The notes: a model not told the origin generated them from the sequence alone. A stretch of 64,000 nucleotides of DNA from CAZHGD01 sp964531735 (GCA_964531735.1 CAZHGD010000011.1:18468-82467); one strand, 5' to 3'. Numbered from the stretch's first letter, positions 8,401 to 15,997 are shown. Made by a program: numbers and translations.

Positions 8401-8939
8401 TCGACCAGCCGGTCGGGTTCATCAACGAACGGGACTGCGAGGACTACCTCGCGGGGCGCCCGAATCGGGCCTTCGCCCTGGCCAAGGTGCTGCTGGTGCC
8501 GCAGGTGACGCACGCGCCGCGCGAGACCGTGGCGGCGCTCAAGCGGTTCCAGGCGGCCGGTGGACGCGTGATCTGGCTCGGAGACTGTTTGACACACGAT
8601 GAGACGGGGAAGAGGATCGCCGTTGAAGCGACAGCCGCCACGTGGCCCAGGCCGACCGACGAGGACGGCGGGCGGCGGCTCTGGTCGCGCCTGCGCACGG
8701 AGTTGGCGACGGCGGTGCCGGCGCTGGTCGATATCGGCTGCTACGGGGTCGAGGCGCGTTCGGCGGCGTTTGGCGGCGGGCGCGTCCTCAACCTGTGCAA
8801 CTACCTGCCGCAGGCGGTGACGGTGACGATACCGGTCGGGTGCCGCGACCTGCTGACCGGCGAGCTGATGCCGCCGCAGTTGGTGCTCCCCCCGTTGGTC
8901 CCGCGACTGGTGACGACGGAACCGCCGGCGAAGCGCTAG
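5448..8939 (+). CDS. Large secreted clan GH-A glycoside hydrolase (beta-galactosidase/GH42-like) with two N-terminal carbohydrate-binding-like modules
   Basis: 1163 residues. A signal peptide (about 1-19) is followed by two sandwich modules, each opening with the same pattern: NLLRNPSFEEADAHGLPAQW (from about 19) and NLLPNASFERLAQGAPASW (from about 190). Both look like CBM4/9-type carbohydrate-binding modules. A linker domain follows, then a TIM barrel from about 580. SNEPL (E711) is the clan-A acid/base motif and FNSENH (E870) the likely nucleophile; WRQWLQQRYQTVEAVNARWGT is typical of GH42-like enzymes. A Rossmann-like trimerisation-type domain and short beta domain end the protein. Likely role: exo-beta-glycosidase on plant or microbial polysaccharide, outside the cell. 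The ribosome site CCAGGAG precedes ATG 5448. The neighbouring dockerin/PEGA lipoproteins suggest a surface polymer-degrading locus. Confidence 0.75.
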   Translation: MRVAAILWACLAVLPAGAGNLLRNPSFEEADAHGLPAQWAWRPGAANGTLALDDTVARSGHRSVRIANPTPLRPHVYAMLFQRARVKPGETYTLSAYVRGAQPGQAWIGGGHEWRVRLAVPAGPDWQRVAITFTTGPQEREWEVGIHSDSTSPGFWVDDVQLVPGGEPQPFELPQPAPAGALTVALEAAQGANLLPNASFERLAQGAPASWVWDPRNTDAKLAIVEPGHFGQRCVKITNGTAFGPHIYGQLRLAEPLKVAPKTRYTLSFYCRSDGSPGHAWVGGATDWRVRARVPGTNGAWQRVSTTFVTRENETSIPLMINTDSPTAGFLIDDVQLEEGGLATPFDAPDTSLPAQLAVENVPEDDADMPPWKPELYPTARWCFARREIVWDGALTLPEPLAKGRVEVTLSAGGRSLAQGQASLDGSLPKRARLTIRYGLTGQPPEQARLEAAVVAADGRRLATATADLEVRTAAMVAALLQALEPRLAALAAKAAADDYQRVTVTVLRNFIRFTRDDLAHGAVNRAYDTARELMMLADRAEQAKPRPRAPRYVTSPLTIAGPTFVGTAQLPDGSREQRPIWFNGYGHFGSVVRDLEQWPDYGHNLIQVEFGPDSVLPAEGQVSTAAIDSFLKLCDRAAKANVQVNLLLSPHYFPEWALRKWPYLKDFDGGFFRYSVYAPEARTVIERSLREVIPRLKDHPALHSVCLSNEPLSLDLSRCRYAARLWRQWLQQRYQTVEAVNARWGTRHASFDAIAVPPPQLEATALNYDFTLFNQEAFAQFHAWMANIVRSLAPNLPVHAKIMMSAHFQRSLHGDWCIAPELFSRLSSINGNDCCKWPRADGWACNWVGENMGYDYQRSAADRPVFNSENHLIMDRDVSDVSPEYIQNVYWQGAIHGQGATTTWVWERTYEAESDFAGSLMHRPKCVEANGWTTLDLNRAAREVAAIAAEPFRIAVLWSQATSVFRGSAHGGDVARAYAAANFLDQPVGFINERDCEDYLAGRPNRAFALAKVLLVPQVTHAPRETVAALKRFQAAGGRVIWLGDCLTHDETGKRIAVEATAATWPRPTDEDGGRRLWSRLRTELATAVPALVDIGCYGVEARSAAFGGGRVLNLCNYLPQAVTVTIPVGCRDLLTGELMPPQLVLPPLVPRLVTTEPPAKR

Positions 8940-9147
8940 CGTCGGAGCCGTAGCCAGGCGACCAGCCCGGCGAGTCGGCGTGCCCGGCGGGCCTGTCGGC
9001 ACGGACCGCGCGGCCGGAAAACCGCTGGAAGGAATCCCGGCCAGCGGCGTCTAATGGTAAACCGCGGCGCCCCGCGGACGCGGCGCTAGTGGACTCCGGT
9101 CGTGGAGTCGGTTTGTCGGCTGGGGCGGGGCAGTAGGAGGAGACGAC

Positions 9148-10332
9148 ATGGCGATGAGTGGCGGCAGCCGGTGGCTGCGCATGCTCGCAGTAGCCGGCGC
9201 ACTGGCGGCCCTGGGCGCGCTGCTGCCGGGCTGCGGCAGTTCTGGCGGGTGGGATGCGACCAAAGGTCAGGTCACGGTGACGTTGCCGGCCGATGCGGCG
9301 GCTGCCGGGGCCAGGTGGATGATCGACAACGATCCTACGCCGCATGCCTCGGGCGAGACGGTGGGCAACCTGGAGCTCGGGAACCACACCATCCGGTACA
9401 CCTCAGTGCCCGGCTTCAACGCTCCGGCCGACGCGGTGGTGCCGGTGAACACGGCGGGGACGCCGACACCGGTCACGGTGACCTACACGGCGTGGGACAC
9501 CACCAAGGGCAGCGTGACGGTCACGATTCTGCCGGCTGACGCGGTGACCAAGGGCGCCAAGTGGACCCTGGACGCCGAGACGCAGCAGCGGACCTCGGGC
9601 GAGTCGGTGGGCAACCTGACCGTGGGCAACCACACCGTGAAGTTCACGGCCGTCACCGGTTATGCGACGCCGGCGGACCAGACCGTGGCGGTGGTGGCCG
9701 GCCAGACGGCCACCGTCAGCGTGACCTATGGCGATGCGTCGGCTGGTCCGGGCTCGATCAAGGTGACGATCACCCCGAGCGCGGCGGCGGCGGGTGCGAA
9801 GTGGACCTATGACAGCGATACCACGCAGCACTCCAGCGGCGAGACGGTCACCAACGTGCCGGCCGGTGCGCACACCGTGAAGTTCACGGACGTGGCCGGC
9901 TTCACCAAGCCTGCGGATCAGGCCGTGACGGTGACCGGCGGCCAGACGGCCGAAGTGACCGGTGCGTACACGCAGCCGGGCAGCGGTCCGGCGATCGCCC
10001 GCTTCAGCACGGGCAACTACACGGCAGGCACGGCCTTCCAGGTGACCATCGTCATCACGGCGGCCATCGGCGCCCAGGGCTGGGCGGCGGAGGACAAGGT
10101 CCCGACCGGTTGGACCGCGGCCAACGTCAGCGGTGGCGGTACCTGGGATGCGGTCAACGGCAAGATGAAGTGGGTCTCGACCGACACCATCGACGCCAGC
10201 AACCAGACCAAGACCGTCGTCTACTCGGTGACGCCGCCGGCCGGCGCGACGGGCACGGCGACGTTTGTCGGCACGTACTCGTCGGGTGGCACCCCCGTTG
10301 CCATCACCGGCGACCGCGTGATCGCTCCGTAA
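9148..10332 (+). CDS. Lipoprotein with three PEGA-like repeats and a C-terminal 'AEDK-P-GW' domain
   Basis: 394 residues. Lipoprotein signal peptide with LLPGC (Cys29). Three tandem beta modules of about 75 residues follow (39-114, 120-194, 202-274). Each runs G.VTVTI.PADA...GAKWTLD...SGE.V.NL..G.HTVKFT.V.GY.TPADQ.V.V..GQTA, a PEGA-like surface repeat. The last about 110 residues (283-394) form a different domain with AEDKVPTGW, VKW-like and GTYSSGG...GDRVIAP, which recurs in the genes at 10460 and 13754. Ribosome site AGGAGGAG before ATG 9148. Probably a structural or adhesive outer-surface protein; no catalytic motif. A leader hairpin (GACTCC/GGAGTC, 9092-9109) contains two GANTC sites. A strong hairpin (10340-10383) follows the gene. 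Confidence 0.75.
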   Translation: MAMSGGSRWLRMLAVAGALAALGALLPGCGSSGGWDATKGQVTVTLPADAAAAGARWMIDNDPTPHASGETVGNLELGNHTIRYTSVPGFNAPADAVVPVNTAGTPTPVTVTYTAWDTTKGSVTVTILPADAVTKGAKWTLDAETQQRTSGESVGNLTVGNHTVKFTAVTGYATPADQTVAVVAGQTATVSVTYGDASAGPGSIKVTITPSAAAAGAKWTYDSDTTQHSSGETVTNVPAGAHTVKFTDVAGFTKPADQAVTVTGGQTAEVTGAYTQPGSGPAIARFSTGNYTAGTAFQVTIVITAAIGAQGWAAEDKVPTGWTAANVSGGGTWDAVNGKMKWVSTDTIDASNQTKTVVYSVTPPAGATGTATFVGTYSSGGTPVAITGDRVIAP

Positions 10333-10339
10333 GCACATC

Positions 10340-10383
10340 CGGCTGCGGACGGGCGGCCATTGCCGACCGCCCGTCCGCAGCCG
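10340..10383 (+). terminator. 17-bp perfect inverted repeat, terminator-like
   Basis: The arms 10340-10356 (CGGCTGCGGACGGGCGG) and 10367-10383 are perfectly complementary over 17 bp with a 10-nt loop. It starts 8 nt after the stop codon of the upstream lipoprotein gene. No U-tract follows, so it may end transcription in a factor-assisted way or protect the mRNA 3' end. Confidence 0.6.
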
Positions 10384-10459
10384 TCACTGAACAACTCAGC
10401 AGGGGCCGTGTTCGGCCAAGCACGCCGGCCAGACCGCGGCCACCGCGAAGGAGATACGG

Positions 10460-11395
10460 ATGAAGTCAGGGATTCGCTGGTGGCGAATCGGCTTCGCGGC
10501 GGCTTGTCTGACGGCAGTAACCGGGTGTGGCGGCTCGCATGGCAACGCCAGCAGCACCGCCACGCGAACGCGGCAGACCTCGTCGTACGGCGTGCGCACG
10601 CTGCCGGCTGGCTACACACCCGGCGGTACCGTCCAGATCACGATTGCCGTGACGCCGCCCTCGGGTGCGGTGGCCTATGCCGTGGAGGACACGGTGCCGT
10701 CCGGTTGGACCCTCGCGACCGCCGACAACAGCGGTGCGTATGAGAGTGCCAACAGCAAGGTCAAGTGGGCCTTCATGGACGGCAACGCCCGCACCTTGCA
10801 CTACACTCTGAACATTCCGTCGTCGGCTAGCGGAGACCAGACCTTGGCCGGCGTCGTCTCGCTCAGCGGCCAGAGCACTGCCATTGGCGGTGACACGGTG
10901 CTGAAGTCATCCGGCGCCGCCCATCCGGCCGACACGAATGGCGACTCGACTATCTCGATCAACGAGATGACGACCTACATCACGGGCTGGAAGTCGGGTC
11001 AGTCCGACAGCATCGACCTCGTCACCAATGCCATTGCCTTGTGGAAGAACGGTGAGTGGTACCACTACGACGCCACCGTGAACCCGCCCTATGTGACCGG
11101 CGCGCCGGCGGGCCGCGGGCCCGGCTCGCTGGTGGTGACCATCGCCCCCGCCGAGGTCCTGGCGGCCGGCGCCAGGTGGCTGCTGGACAACGACACCACC
11201 GAGCACCCGAGCGGCGAGACCATCAGCAGCCTGCCGTCGGGCACGCATACGGTCAAGTTCACGACGGTGTCGGGCTACCTGACGCCGTCGACGCAGAGCG
11301 TCACCGTGAACGTCGGGCAGTTGACGGCCCTGACCGGTACCTACATGACCCTCTCGACGATCAGCCCGCCGCCGCCACCGTCATTCCGACGCTGA
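10460..11395 (+). CDS. Lipoprotein: 'AED-P-GW' domain, single-loop dockerin-like module, PEGA-like repeat
   Basis: 311 residues. Lipobox VTGC (Cys23). Domain order: residues 45-148 are the same domain that ends the previous protein (AVEDTVPSGW, VKWAFMDG, GGDTVLK). Residues 155-205 hold a dockerin/EF-hand-like unit with one calcium loop, D158-T-N-G-D-S-T-I-S-I-N-E169, followed by a helix TTYITGWKSG and a conserved WYHYD end. Residues 220-295 are one PEGA-like repeat. A proline run ends the chain. AAGGAG precedes ATG 10460. True dockerins have two calcium loops; only one is visible here, so cohesin binding is not implied. It is the second member of the shuffled lipoprotein cluster; function is presumably surface attachment or assembly. 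Confidence 0.72.
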   Translation: MKSGIRWWRIGFAAACLTAVTGCGGSHGNASSTATRTRQTSSYGVRTLPAGYTPGGTVQITIAVTPPSGAVAYAVEDTVPSGWTLATADNSGAYESANSKVKWAFMDGNARTLHYTLNIPSSASGDQTLAGVVSLSGQSTAIGGDTVLKSSGAAHPADTNGDSTISINEMTTYITGWKSGQSDSIDLVTNAIALWKNGEWYHYDATVNPPYVTGAPAGRGPGSLVVTIAPAEVLAAGARWLLDNDTTEHPSGETISSLPSGTHTVKFTTVSGYLTPSTQSVTVNVGQLTALTGTYMTLSTISPPPPPSFRR

Positions 11396-11416
11396 GGCTG
11401 ACGACTCCGACTTCCT

Positions 11417-11451
11417 GAGAGCGCCCACCGCCGCCGGCGGCGGGCGCTCTC
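11417..11451 (+). terminator. Intrinsic-terminator-like hairpin
   Basis: GAGAGCGCCC (11417-11426) pairs perfectly with GGGCGCTCTC (11442-11451). The loop itself contains the palindrome GCCGCCGGCGGC, so the stem can extend. It is followed by GTTT and lies 21 nt after the stop of the gene ending at 11395. The rest of the gap to 11669 shows no gene or clear promoter. Confidence 0.6.
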
Positions 11452-11669
11452 GTTTGGGCGCGGCGCCGCTCGCCAACGCCGGGCCGGGTTGGCGAGCGAC
11501 CTGTTGCGGCCACCTGAACACCGCCTTAACGCCACCGCCACCGGCACGGAACGTGCCGGCGTGGGTGGGCGTCGGACCGACGGTTCGTCGCCGTCTGCGG
11601 TCGGCGCCCGGCGCGTCGCCGGCCACCGCGACGGCCAAGCAGCGGCGGGCGTTGGGCCAGGAGCTACCG

Positions 11670-13571
11670 ATGCGTGCATCGTCGTGGTGGGTGGTTTTCG
11701 GTCTCTGCGCGAGCCTGGCGGTCTTGCTGCCCGGCTGCGGTGGTGCGGGACACGGTGGGGCCGCGGTGGCCACCCGCGTCGCCGGCCCGAGTGCACCGCC
11801 TGTCCGAGCCGTCGCCAACTCGCACCAGGCCGACCAGAACGCTGACGGCAGCATCTCCATCGACGAGCTGACCGCCTACATCCAAGCCTGGAAGACGGGC
11901 CAGTACGACAACATCGACCTGGTCACCAATGCCATCGGCCTCTGGAAGACCGGCGAGAGCTACCACTACGATGCCGCGGTGACGCCGCACTACGTGAGTG
12001 GCCCGCTGGCCGGGGCGGGTTCGGTGCAGGTCACCATCAGCCCGGCGGAGGCAGTCACGGCCGGCGCCAAGTGGACCCTGGACAGTGGCACCACGCCCTA
12101 CAGCAGTGGCGACACCGTCACCAGCGTGTCGGCCGGCAACCATACGGTCAAGTTCACGACCGTCACCGGCTGGACTACACCAGCCGACCAGACGGCTTCG
12201 GTGACGGCCGGCCAGACCACCGGCATCGCGGGCACCTACACGCTGCAAGCCAATGCCACCGGTGCCACACTGGCCACGCAGACCGAACTGGACAACGAGC
12301 CGGGTGACCTGGTCACCTTCGCCGCGGCCAACGGTTCGACACTGCCGTCGAAGGCCGACGCCGATGCGCGTTACCTGCCGCCCGTGGGCAACCAGAACCC
12401 GCTGGGCACCTGCGTGGGCTGGGGCACGGGCTACGGTGGCCTGACCTACCTCGCCGCCAAGGCCGGAAGCTGGTTGGCCAACACCAGTGACCATGAGGCC
12501 AGCGCGTGCTGGCTCTACGGCGCTGCGAAGCAGGTGGAGGGCTACTCGACGCTGAGCGCAGCGGACTGGCGGGCCGGCACCCAGCCGCGGACAGCGTGCA
12601 ATGTGGCGGTGACCAAAGGTTGCGCCACCATGGCGCGTGTGCCGTACACCAACAACCCGCCGATCCCCACCGACCTGAGCAGCTTCCTCAGCCAAGGGCT
12701 CGACAGCAACGCGGCGATCTTCAGGATCGCCAGTCACGAGAAGATCGACGTGCGCAACCGGCCCGCGGTGAAGCAGGCGCTCGCCGACGGCAACGTGCTG
12801 GTCATCGGCGTCCCGGCCGACGCCGGCTTGCAGACCTACCGCAGTGGCGTCTATCGCTACCAGGGGCCGGCCCAGGGCGGCCACTGCATGTTGTTGGTCG
12901 GCTACGACGACGCCAAGTCGGCTTACCACATCATGAACAGTTGGGGCACCAACTGGGGTGAGAGCGGCTACATGTGGTGGGACTACACCACCTTCGAGAG
13001 CGCCACCCTCGGCGGCGTCAGCCCGATCGAGGTCCGGCGCATGGTGTCGACGGGCTCCACGCCGACGCCGACGCCGACGCCCACGCCGACCACCCAGCCC
13101 ACCGTCCAGGTGACGGGTCGCCAGGTGTACAACTGGTACTGGGACTACCAGTCGTACCGTTGGTGGCTGGTCATCTACCTGGTCTTCGACTACCAGTACT
13201 CGCAAGCCGTGGTGCTGCAGAGCGCGCAGATCACCTCGCCGATCGCGTCGCCGGTGCAGCCGATCAACAAGACCGGCTCGGCTGGTTCGGTCTACTGGTG
13301 GAAAGCCTATGACAACGTCTACCAGGCGCAGTGGTACAGCGCGGGCACCTATCGCCTGGTGATGAAGGCCCAGGCTCAGGACGGCACCAGCTATACCTAC
13401 ACCAACGATGTCTATGTGGCGATTCCCACCGGCCGCCAACGGGTCTCGCGAGGCGGTCGGGAGATGGCCGTTCCCGAGAGCGCTCGAGGCATCGGTGCGG
13501 CGGCGTTGGGCGCCGACGTGCCGACGTTCGACGGGGCCGGACGGCGCGCGCGGTTCGTGAACCCGAACTGA
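11670..13571 (+). CDS. Lipoprotein papain-family (C1) cysteine protease with dockerin-like and PEGA-like modules
   Basis: 633 residues from ATG 11670 (CCAGGAG upstream); the frame is open further upstream but the lipoprotein signal (LLPGC, Cys23) fixes this start. Residues 52-110 are a one-loop dockerin-like unit (D55-Q-N-A-D-G-S-I-S-I-D-E66). Residues 116-191 are a PEGA-like repeat. The papain fold spans about 200-455: GNQNPLGTCVGWG gives oxyanion Gln242 and catalytic Cys248, GGHCMLLVGYDD gives His405, and NSWGTNWGESGYMWW gives Asn423. A Thr-Pro linker (about 463-475) leads to a Trp/Tyr-rich beta domain ending near 595. All catalytic residues are present, so an active extracytoplasmic peptidase is expected. 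There is no obvious separate prodomain; the N-terminal modules may anchor or position the enzyme on the cell surface. Confidence 0.83.
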   Translation: MRASSWWVVFGLCASLAVLLPGCGGAGHGGAAVATRVAGPSAPPVRAVANSHQADQNADGSISIDELTAYIQAWKTGQYDNIDLVTNAIGLWKTGESYHYDAAVTPHYVSGPLAGAGSVQVTISPAEAVTAGAKWTLDSGTTPYSSGDTVTSVSAGNHTVKFTTVTGWTTPADQTASVTAGQTTGIAGTYTLQANATGATLATQTELDNEPGDLVTFAAANGSTLPSKADADARYLPPVGNQNPLGTCVGWGTGYGGLTYLAAKAGSWLANTSDHEASACWLYGAAKQVEGYSTLSAADWRAGTQPRTACNVAVTKGCATMARVPYTNNPPIPTDLSSFLSQGLDSNAAIFRIASHEKIDVRNRPAVKQALADGNVLVIGVPADAGLQTYRSGVYRYQGPAQGGHCMLLVGYDDAKSAYHIMNSWGTNWGESGYMWWDYTTFESATLGGVSPIEVRRMVSTGSTPTPTPTPTPTTQPTVQVTGRQVYNWYWDYQSYRWWLVIYLVFDYQYSQAVVLQSAQITSPIASPVQPINKTGSAGSVYWWKAYDNVYQAQWYSAGTYRLVMKAQAQDGTSYTYTNDVYVAIPTGRQRVSRGGREMAVPESARGIGAAALGADVPTFDGAGRRARFVNPN

Positions 13572-13588
13572 GTGCCCCGACCGGTGGC

Positions 13589-13617
13589 GCGGCCTCGGGC
13601 TCTCTGCTCGAGGCCGC
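13589..13617 (+). terminator. Terminator-like hairpin after the protease gene
   Basis: GCGGCCTCG (13589-13597) and CGAGGCCGC (13609-13617) are perfectly complementary with an 11-nt loop, starting 17 nt after the stop codon. No U-run follows. Confidence 0.45.
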
Positions 13618-13675
13618 TGGCAGCTTGGCCTGGACGGACGCGTTGGGGAGTGTGCCCGGCGGCACGCGGCTGCCC

Positions 13676-13705
13676 TTGACGAGGCGTGACTCGGTCGTCT
13701 AGAGT
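13676..13705 (+). promoter_or_regulatory. Promoter of the small secreted protein gene
   Basis: TTGACG (13676-13681), an 18-nt spacer and TAGAGT (13700-13705). Predicted start near 13712 leaves a leader of about 42 nt with AAGGAG at 13743-13748 before ATG 13754. The -10 box is identical to the one before 23459. Confidence 0.6.
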
Positions 13706-13753
13706 CGCCGAACAGGGCGGAGCGATGCTGGGGCGGGTCGTCAAGGAGATAGC

Positions 13754-14212
13754 ATGATGCGACGTGAGGTAACCGGCACTACCGTCCGGATCGGGCGCTG
13801 GTTGTGGGTGACCGGCGTGGTTGCGGCGGTGGCCTTGGGCTGCGGCTGGAGCAGCCAGGCCCGCGCGGCCGGCAGCGGCAGCGCGGCAGTCAGCAAGTTC
13901 AGCGTGGCGAGCTACACCGCGGGCAAGGCCTTCACGGTGACCATCACGGTGACGCCGGCGGCCGGCGCGAGCGGCTATGCGCTGGAAGACAAGCCGCCGG
14001 CGGGCTGGTCGGTGGCGAGCATCACCGAAGGCGGCTCGTGGGACAAGGTGAATGCCAAGGTGAAGTGGGCGTTCCTCGATGGCACAGGCCGCACGCTGAG
14101 CTACCAGGTCACGCCACCAGCAGGGGCTGGCGGCAAGCAGACGTTTGCCGGCACGTACTCGTCCGGTGGTCGGAGCCAGGCTGTGGCCGGCGACCGCCAG
14201 ATCGCGCCGTAG
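13754..14212 (+). CDS. Small secreted protein consisting of one 'AED-P-GW' domain
   Basis: 152 residues: an N-terminal export signal (hydrophobic about 17-30, ARA-A-like cleavage near 39; ALGC at 27-30 could alternatively be a lipobox) and one copy of the domain shared with the lipoproteins at 9148 and 10460. Shared landmarks are Y-TAGKAFTVTI, YALEDKPPAGW, VKWAFLDG and FAGTYSSGG...AGDRQIAP. ATG 13754 is chosen because AAGGAG is 5 nt upstream; a second ATG follows at once. It has its own promoter. A stand-alone domain may be a subunit that interacts with the larger paralogues. No enzyme motif is visible. Confidence 0.7.
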   Translation: MMRREVTGTTVRIGRWLWVTGVVAAVALGCGWSSQARAAGSGSAAVSKFSVASYTAGKAFTVTITVTPAAGASGYALEDKPPAGWSVASITEGGSWDKVNAKVKWAFLDGTGRTLSYQVTPPAGAGGKQTFAGTYSSGGRSQAVAGDRQIAP

Positions 14213-14301
14213 CCCGATGGCCGGCAGTGGCGGTCGCGAACCGGCACTGCGCTGGAGAGGGCCGCCACGCTCGCAGCAGGGCGCCGCGGCCGCCCGCGGC
14301 G

Positions 14302-14332
14302 GGCGCCGGCCAACCGTTGCTTGGCCGGCGCC
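14302..14332. terminator. Bidirectional terminator-like hairpin between convergent genes
   Basis: GGCGCCGGCCAA (14302-14313) and TTGGCCGGCGCC (14321-14332) form a perfect 12-bp stem with a 7-nt loop. It lies between the plus gene ending at 14212 and recO ending at 14342, 10 nt from the recO stop, so it can serve both strands. Confidence 0.6.
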
Positions 14333-14341
14333 GAGGCCCGG

Positions 14342-15127
14342 CTACGCGCCGGGGCCGTCGGCGCCCAGGTCGTGTCGTAGCCGTTCGATGAACTCCAGCG
14401 ACTTCGGCTCCACCTCCAGATGGTGTCTGACGAAGCCGATCACCGCCTGCCGCAACGGTGCGGCCAGGGGCTCGGGGATGGCGGTGTGGGCCAGGTCCAG
14501 ACCATAGCGGTCCGGATCGAGCAGGCGTCGCATCGCCTTGACCACGCGTGGCCCGACCTCGACGCCCGCCCGGCGCGGGTCCCAGCAGTCGACGTGGACC
14601 AGGCCGCCGGCCGCCGGGCACAGGGCCGCGGTCTCGTCGGCGATGGGCTCACCGCACTGGGCGCAGTGCGAGAGCCTCGGCTCATAGCCCAGCAGCGACA
14701 GCAGGCGCAGTTCGTAGCTGTGGACCGCCGGCTCGGGCTCGGTGGCCGCGAGCAGGGCTCTGAGCGTCGCGACCAGCAGCACATAGACGCTCCCCTGTGG
14801 GGCGTCATCGGGCAGCGCGCGCGCGGTCAGGTCGCAGAGATAGGTCGTGTAGGCCGACCGCCAGACATCCTGCCGCAGCGCATGGAAACTCTCGATCAGG
14901 TCGGTCTGGCCGAGCACCGGCAGGCCACCGCGCCGGGTCACGAGCTGGAGGCGAGTCCAAGCGCCGATGGTGCAGGCCGCCAGGTTGCGCGCGCGAGGCC
15001 GCCGAATGCCTTTGGCCAGGCACGACACCTTGCCGCGGTCCGGCGTGAGGAAGGTCACCACGGCGTCGTGTTCACCGGTGTCGCTCCGGCGCAGGCAGAC
15101 ACCCTCAGTGACCTGGTCTGCGGCCAT
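14342..15127 (-). CDS. recO: DNA repair protein RecO
   Basis: 261 residues. The N-terminal OB-fold (EGVCLRRSDTGEHDAVVTFLTPDRGK...AKGIRRPRAR) and the CxxC zinc site (HCAQCGEP, then LCP..GGLVHVDC) are those of RecO, which loads RecA on SSB-coated DNA in the RecFOR pathway and anneals strands. The C-terminal helical region (FVRHHLEVEPKSLEFIERL) is also typical. The start ATG 15127-15125 directly follows the deoC stop (15130-15128) with no spacer, so the two genes are co-transcribed and translation is probably coupled. Confidence 0.93.
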   Translation of the reverse strand: MAADQVTEGVCLRRSDTGEHDAVVTFLTPDRGKVSCLAKGIRRPRARNLAACTIGAWTRLQLVTRRGGLPVLGQTDLIESFHALRQDVWRSAYTTYLCDLTARALPDDAPQGSVYVLLVATLRALLAATEPEPAVHSYELRLLSLLGYEPRLSHCAQCGEPIADETAALCPAAGGLVHVDCWDPRRAGVEVGPRVVKAMRRLLDPDRYGLDLAHTAIPEPLAAPLRQAVIGFVRHHLEVEPKSLEFIERLRHDLGADGPGA

Positions 15128-15913
15128 TCACTCCGCTTCGGTGGCCACCGTCCGGCGTCGGCGCCGGCGCCGACGGCCGCCGTTGTCGTCATCGTCGTCG
15201 GGCGCTTCCTCGACGATGCTGACCGCCGCCGAGGCGCCGATCCGGTTGGCGCCGGCGTCGAGCAGCTTGACCGCGTCGCGGAGCGTGCCGATGCCGCCGC
15301 TGGCCTTGACGCCAATCTCGCGGCCGATCACGTTGCGGATCTTGCGGATGTCGTCCAGCGTGGCGCCGCGCGGGCCGTAGCCCGAGCTCGTCTTGATGAA
15401 GTCGACACCGGCGTCGCGGCCGATCTCGCAGGCCGCGCGCAGCTCGTCGTCGGTCAGGTAGCCGGTCTCAATGGCCAGCTTGACCATGATCTCGCCGCTG
15501 CCTTCTTCGGTCAGGCGCGAGGTCGAGGCGACGTTGACCACCTCCTGGATATCCTGTCGGCAGGTCTTGTACTTGCGGGACTTGAGCGCACCGAGGTTGA
15601 TCATCACGTCCAACTCGGTGGCACCGCCGGCGATCACGCCTTTGGCCTCAATCACTTTGGTGGCGATGGTGGTGGTGCCGAACGGGAAACCGATCGGGCA
15701 GCACACCTTGACGTCACTGCCGCGCAGATCGCGAGCCACCACGCGCACCCAGTAGGGCTGCACCACGACCGCCGCGAAATGGTACTGTAGCGCGGTCTGG
15801 CCAACCTCGATGAGATCCTCCAGCGCGAGATCCGGCCGCAAGACCGTGTAGTCGATCATCTTGGCCAGCATCTTGCGCGAAAACATCCAGTTCTCCAACT
15901 CCGAACTCACCAT
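15128..15913 (-). CDS. deoC: Deoxyribose-phosphate aldolase, with an acidic/oligo-arginine tail
   Basis: 261 residues. Class I aldolase that splits 2-deoxyribose-5-phosphate into glyceraldehyde-3-phosphate and acetaldehyde in deoxynucleoside breakdown. Diagnostic parts: IDYTVLRPD near the start, CCPIGFPFGTT, ATELDVMINLGALKS, VKLAIETGYL with the second lysine, FIKTSSGYGPRGAT, and VKASGGIGT with the Schiff-base lysine. The last about 35 residues are extra: an acidic run of five Asp, Asn-Gly-Gly, eight consecutive Arg, then TVATEAE. That tail is not part of the normal fold and may bind nucleic acid. First gene of a deoC-recO operon with a possible promoter at 15993-15965. Confidence 0.92.
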   Translation of the reverse strand: MVSSELENWMFSRKMLAKMIDYTVLRPDLALEDLIEVGQTALQYHFAAVVVQPYWVRVVARDLRGSDVKVCCPIGFPFGTTTIATKVIEAKGVIAGGATELDVMINLGALKSRKYKTCRQDIQEVVNVASTSRLTEEGSGEIMVKLAIETGYLTDDELRAACEIGRDAGVDFIKTSSGYGPRGATLDDIRKIRNVIGREIGVKASGGIGTLRDAVKLLDAGANRIGASAAVSIVEEAPDDDDDNGGRRRRRRRRTVATEAE

Positions 15914-15964
15914 CCACCCGACGCCCTGGTCAGCGATACGTAGCCCGAGCCACCCAGACGACGG

Positions 15965-15993
15965 ATCGCAACAGATTCTGGTCAGGCTGTCAA
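15965..15993 (-). promoter_or_regulatory. Possible promoter of deoC-recO
   Basis: On the minus strand TTGACA (15993-15988) is followed after 17 nt by TGCGAT (15970-15965), a perfect -35 with a weak -10. Predicted start near 15958, about 45 nt before ATG 15913. It overlaps the gap just after the trpA stop codon. Confidence 0.45.
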
Positions 15994-15997
15994 GGTC

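Noticed and set aside
13056..13092. CRISPR or microsatellite-like repeat
   Set aside because: It is simply the codon repeat for the Thr-Pro linker of the protease.
11664..13439. 591-codon minus-strand open frame
   Set aside because: Antisense to the papain-family lipoprotein with intact catalytic residues.
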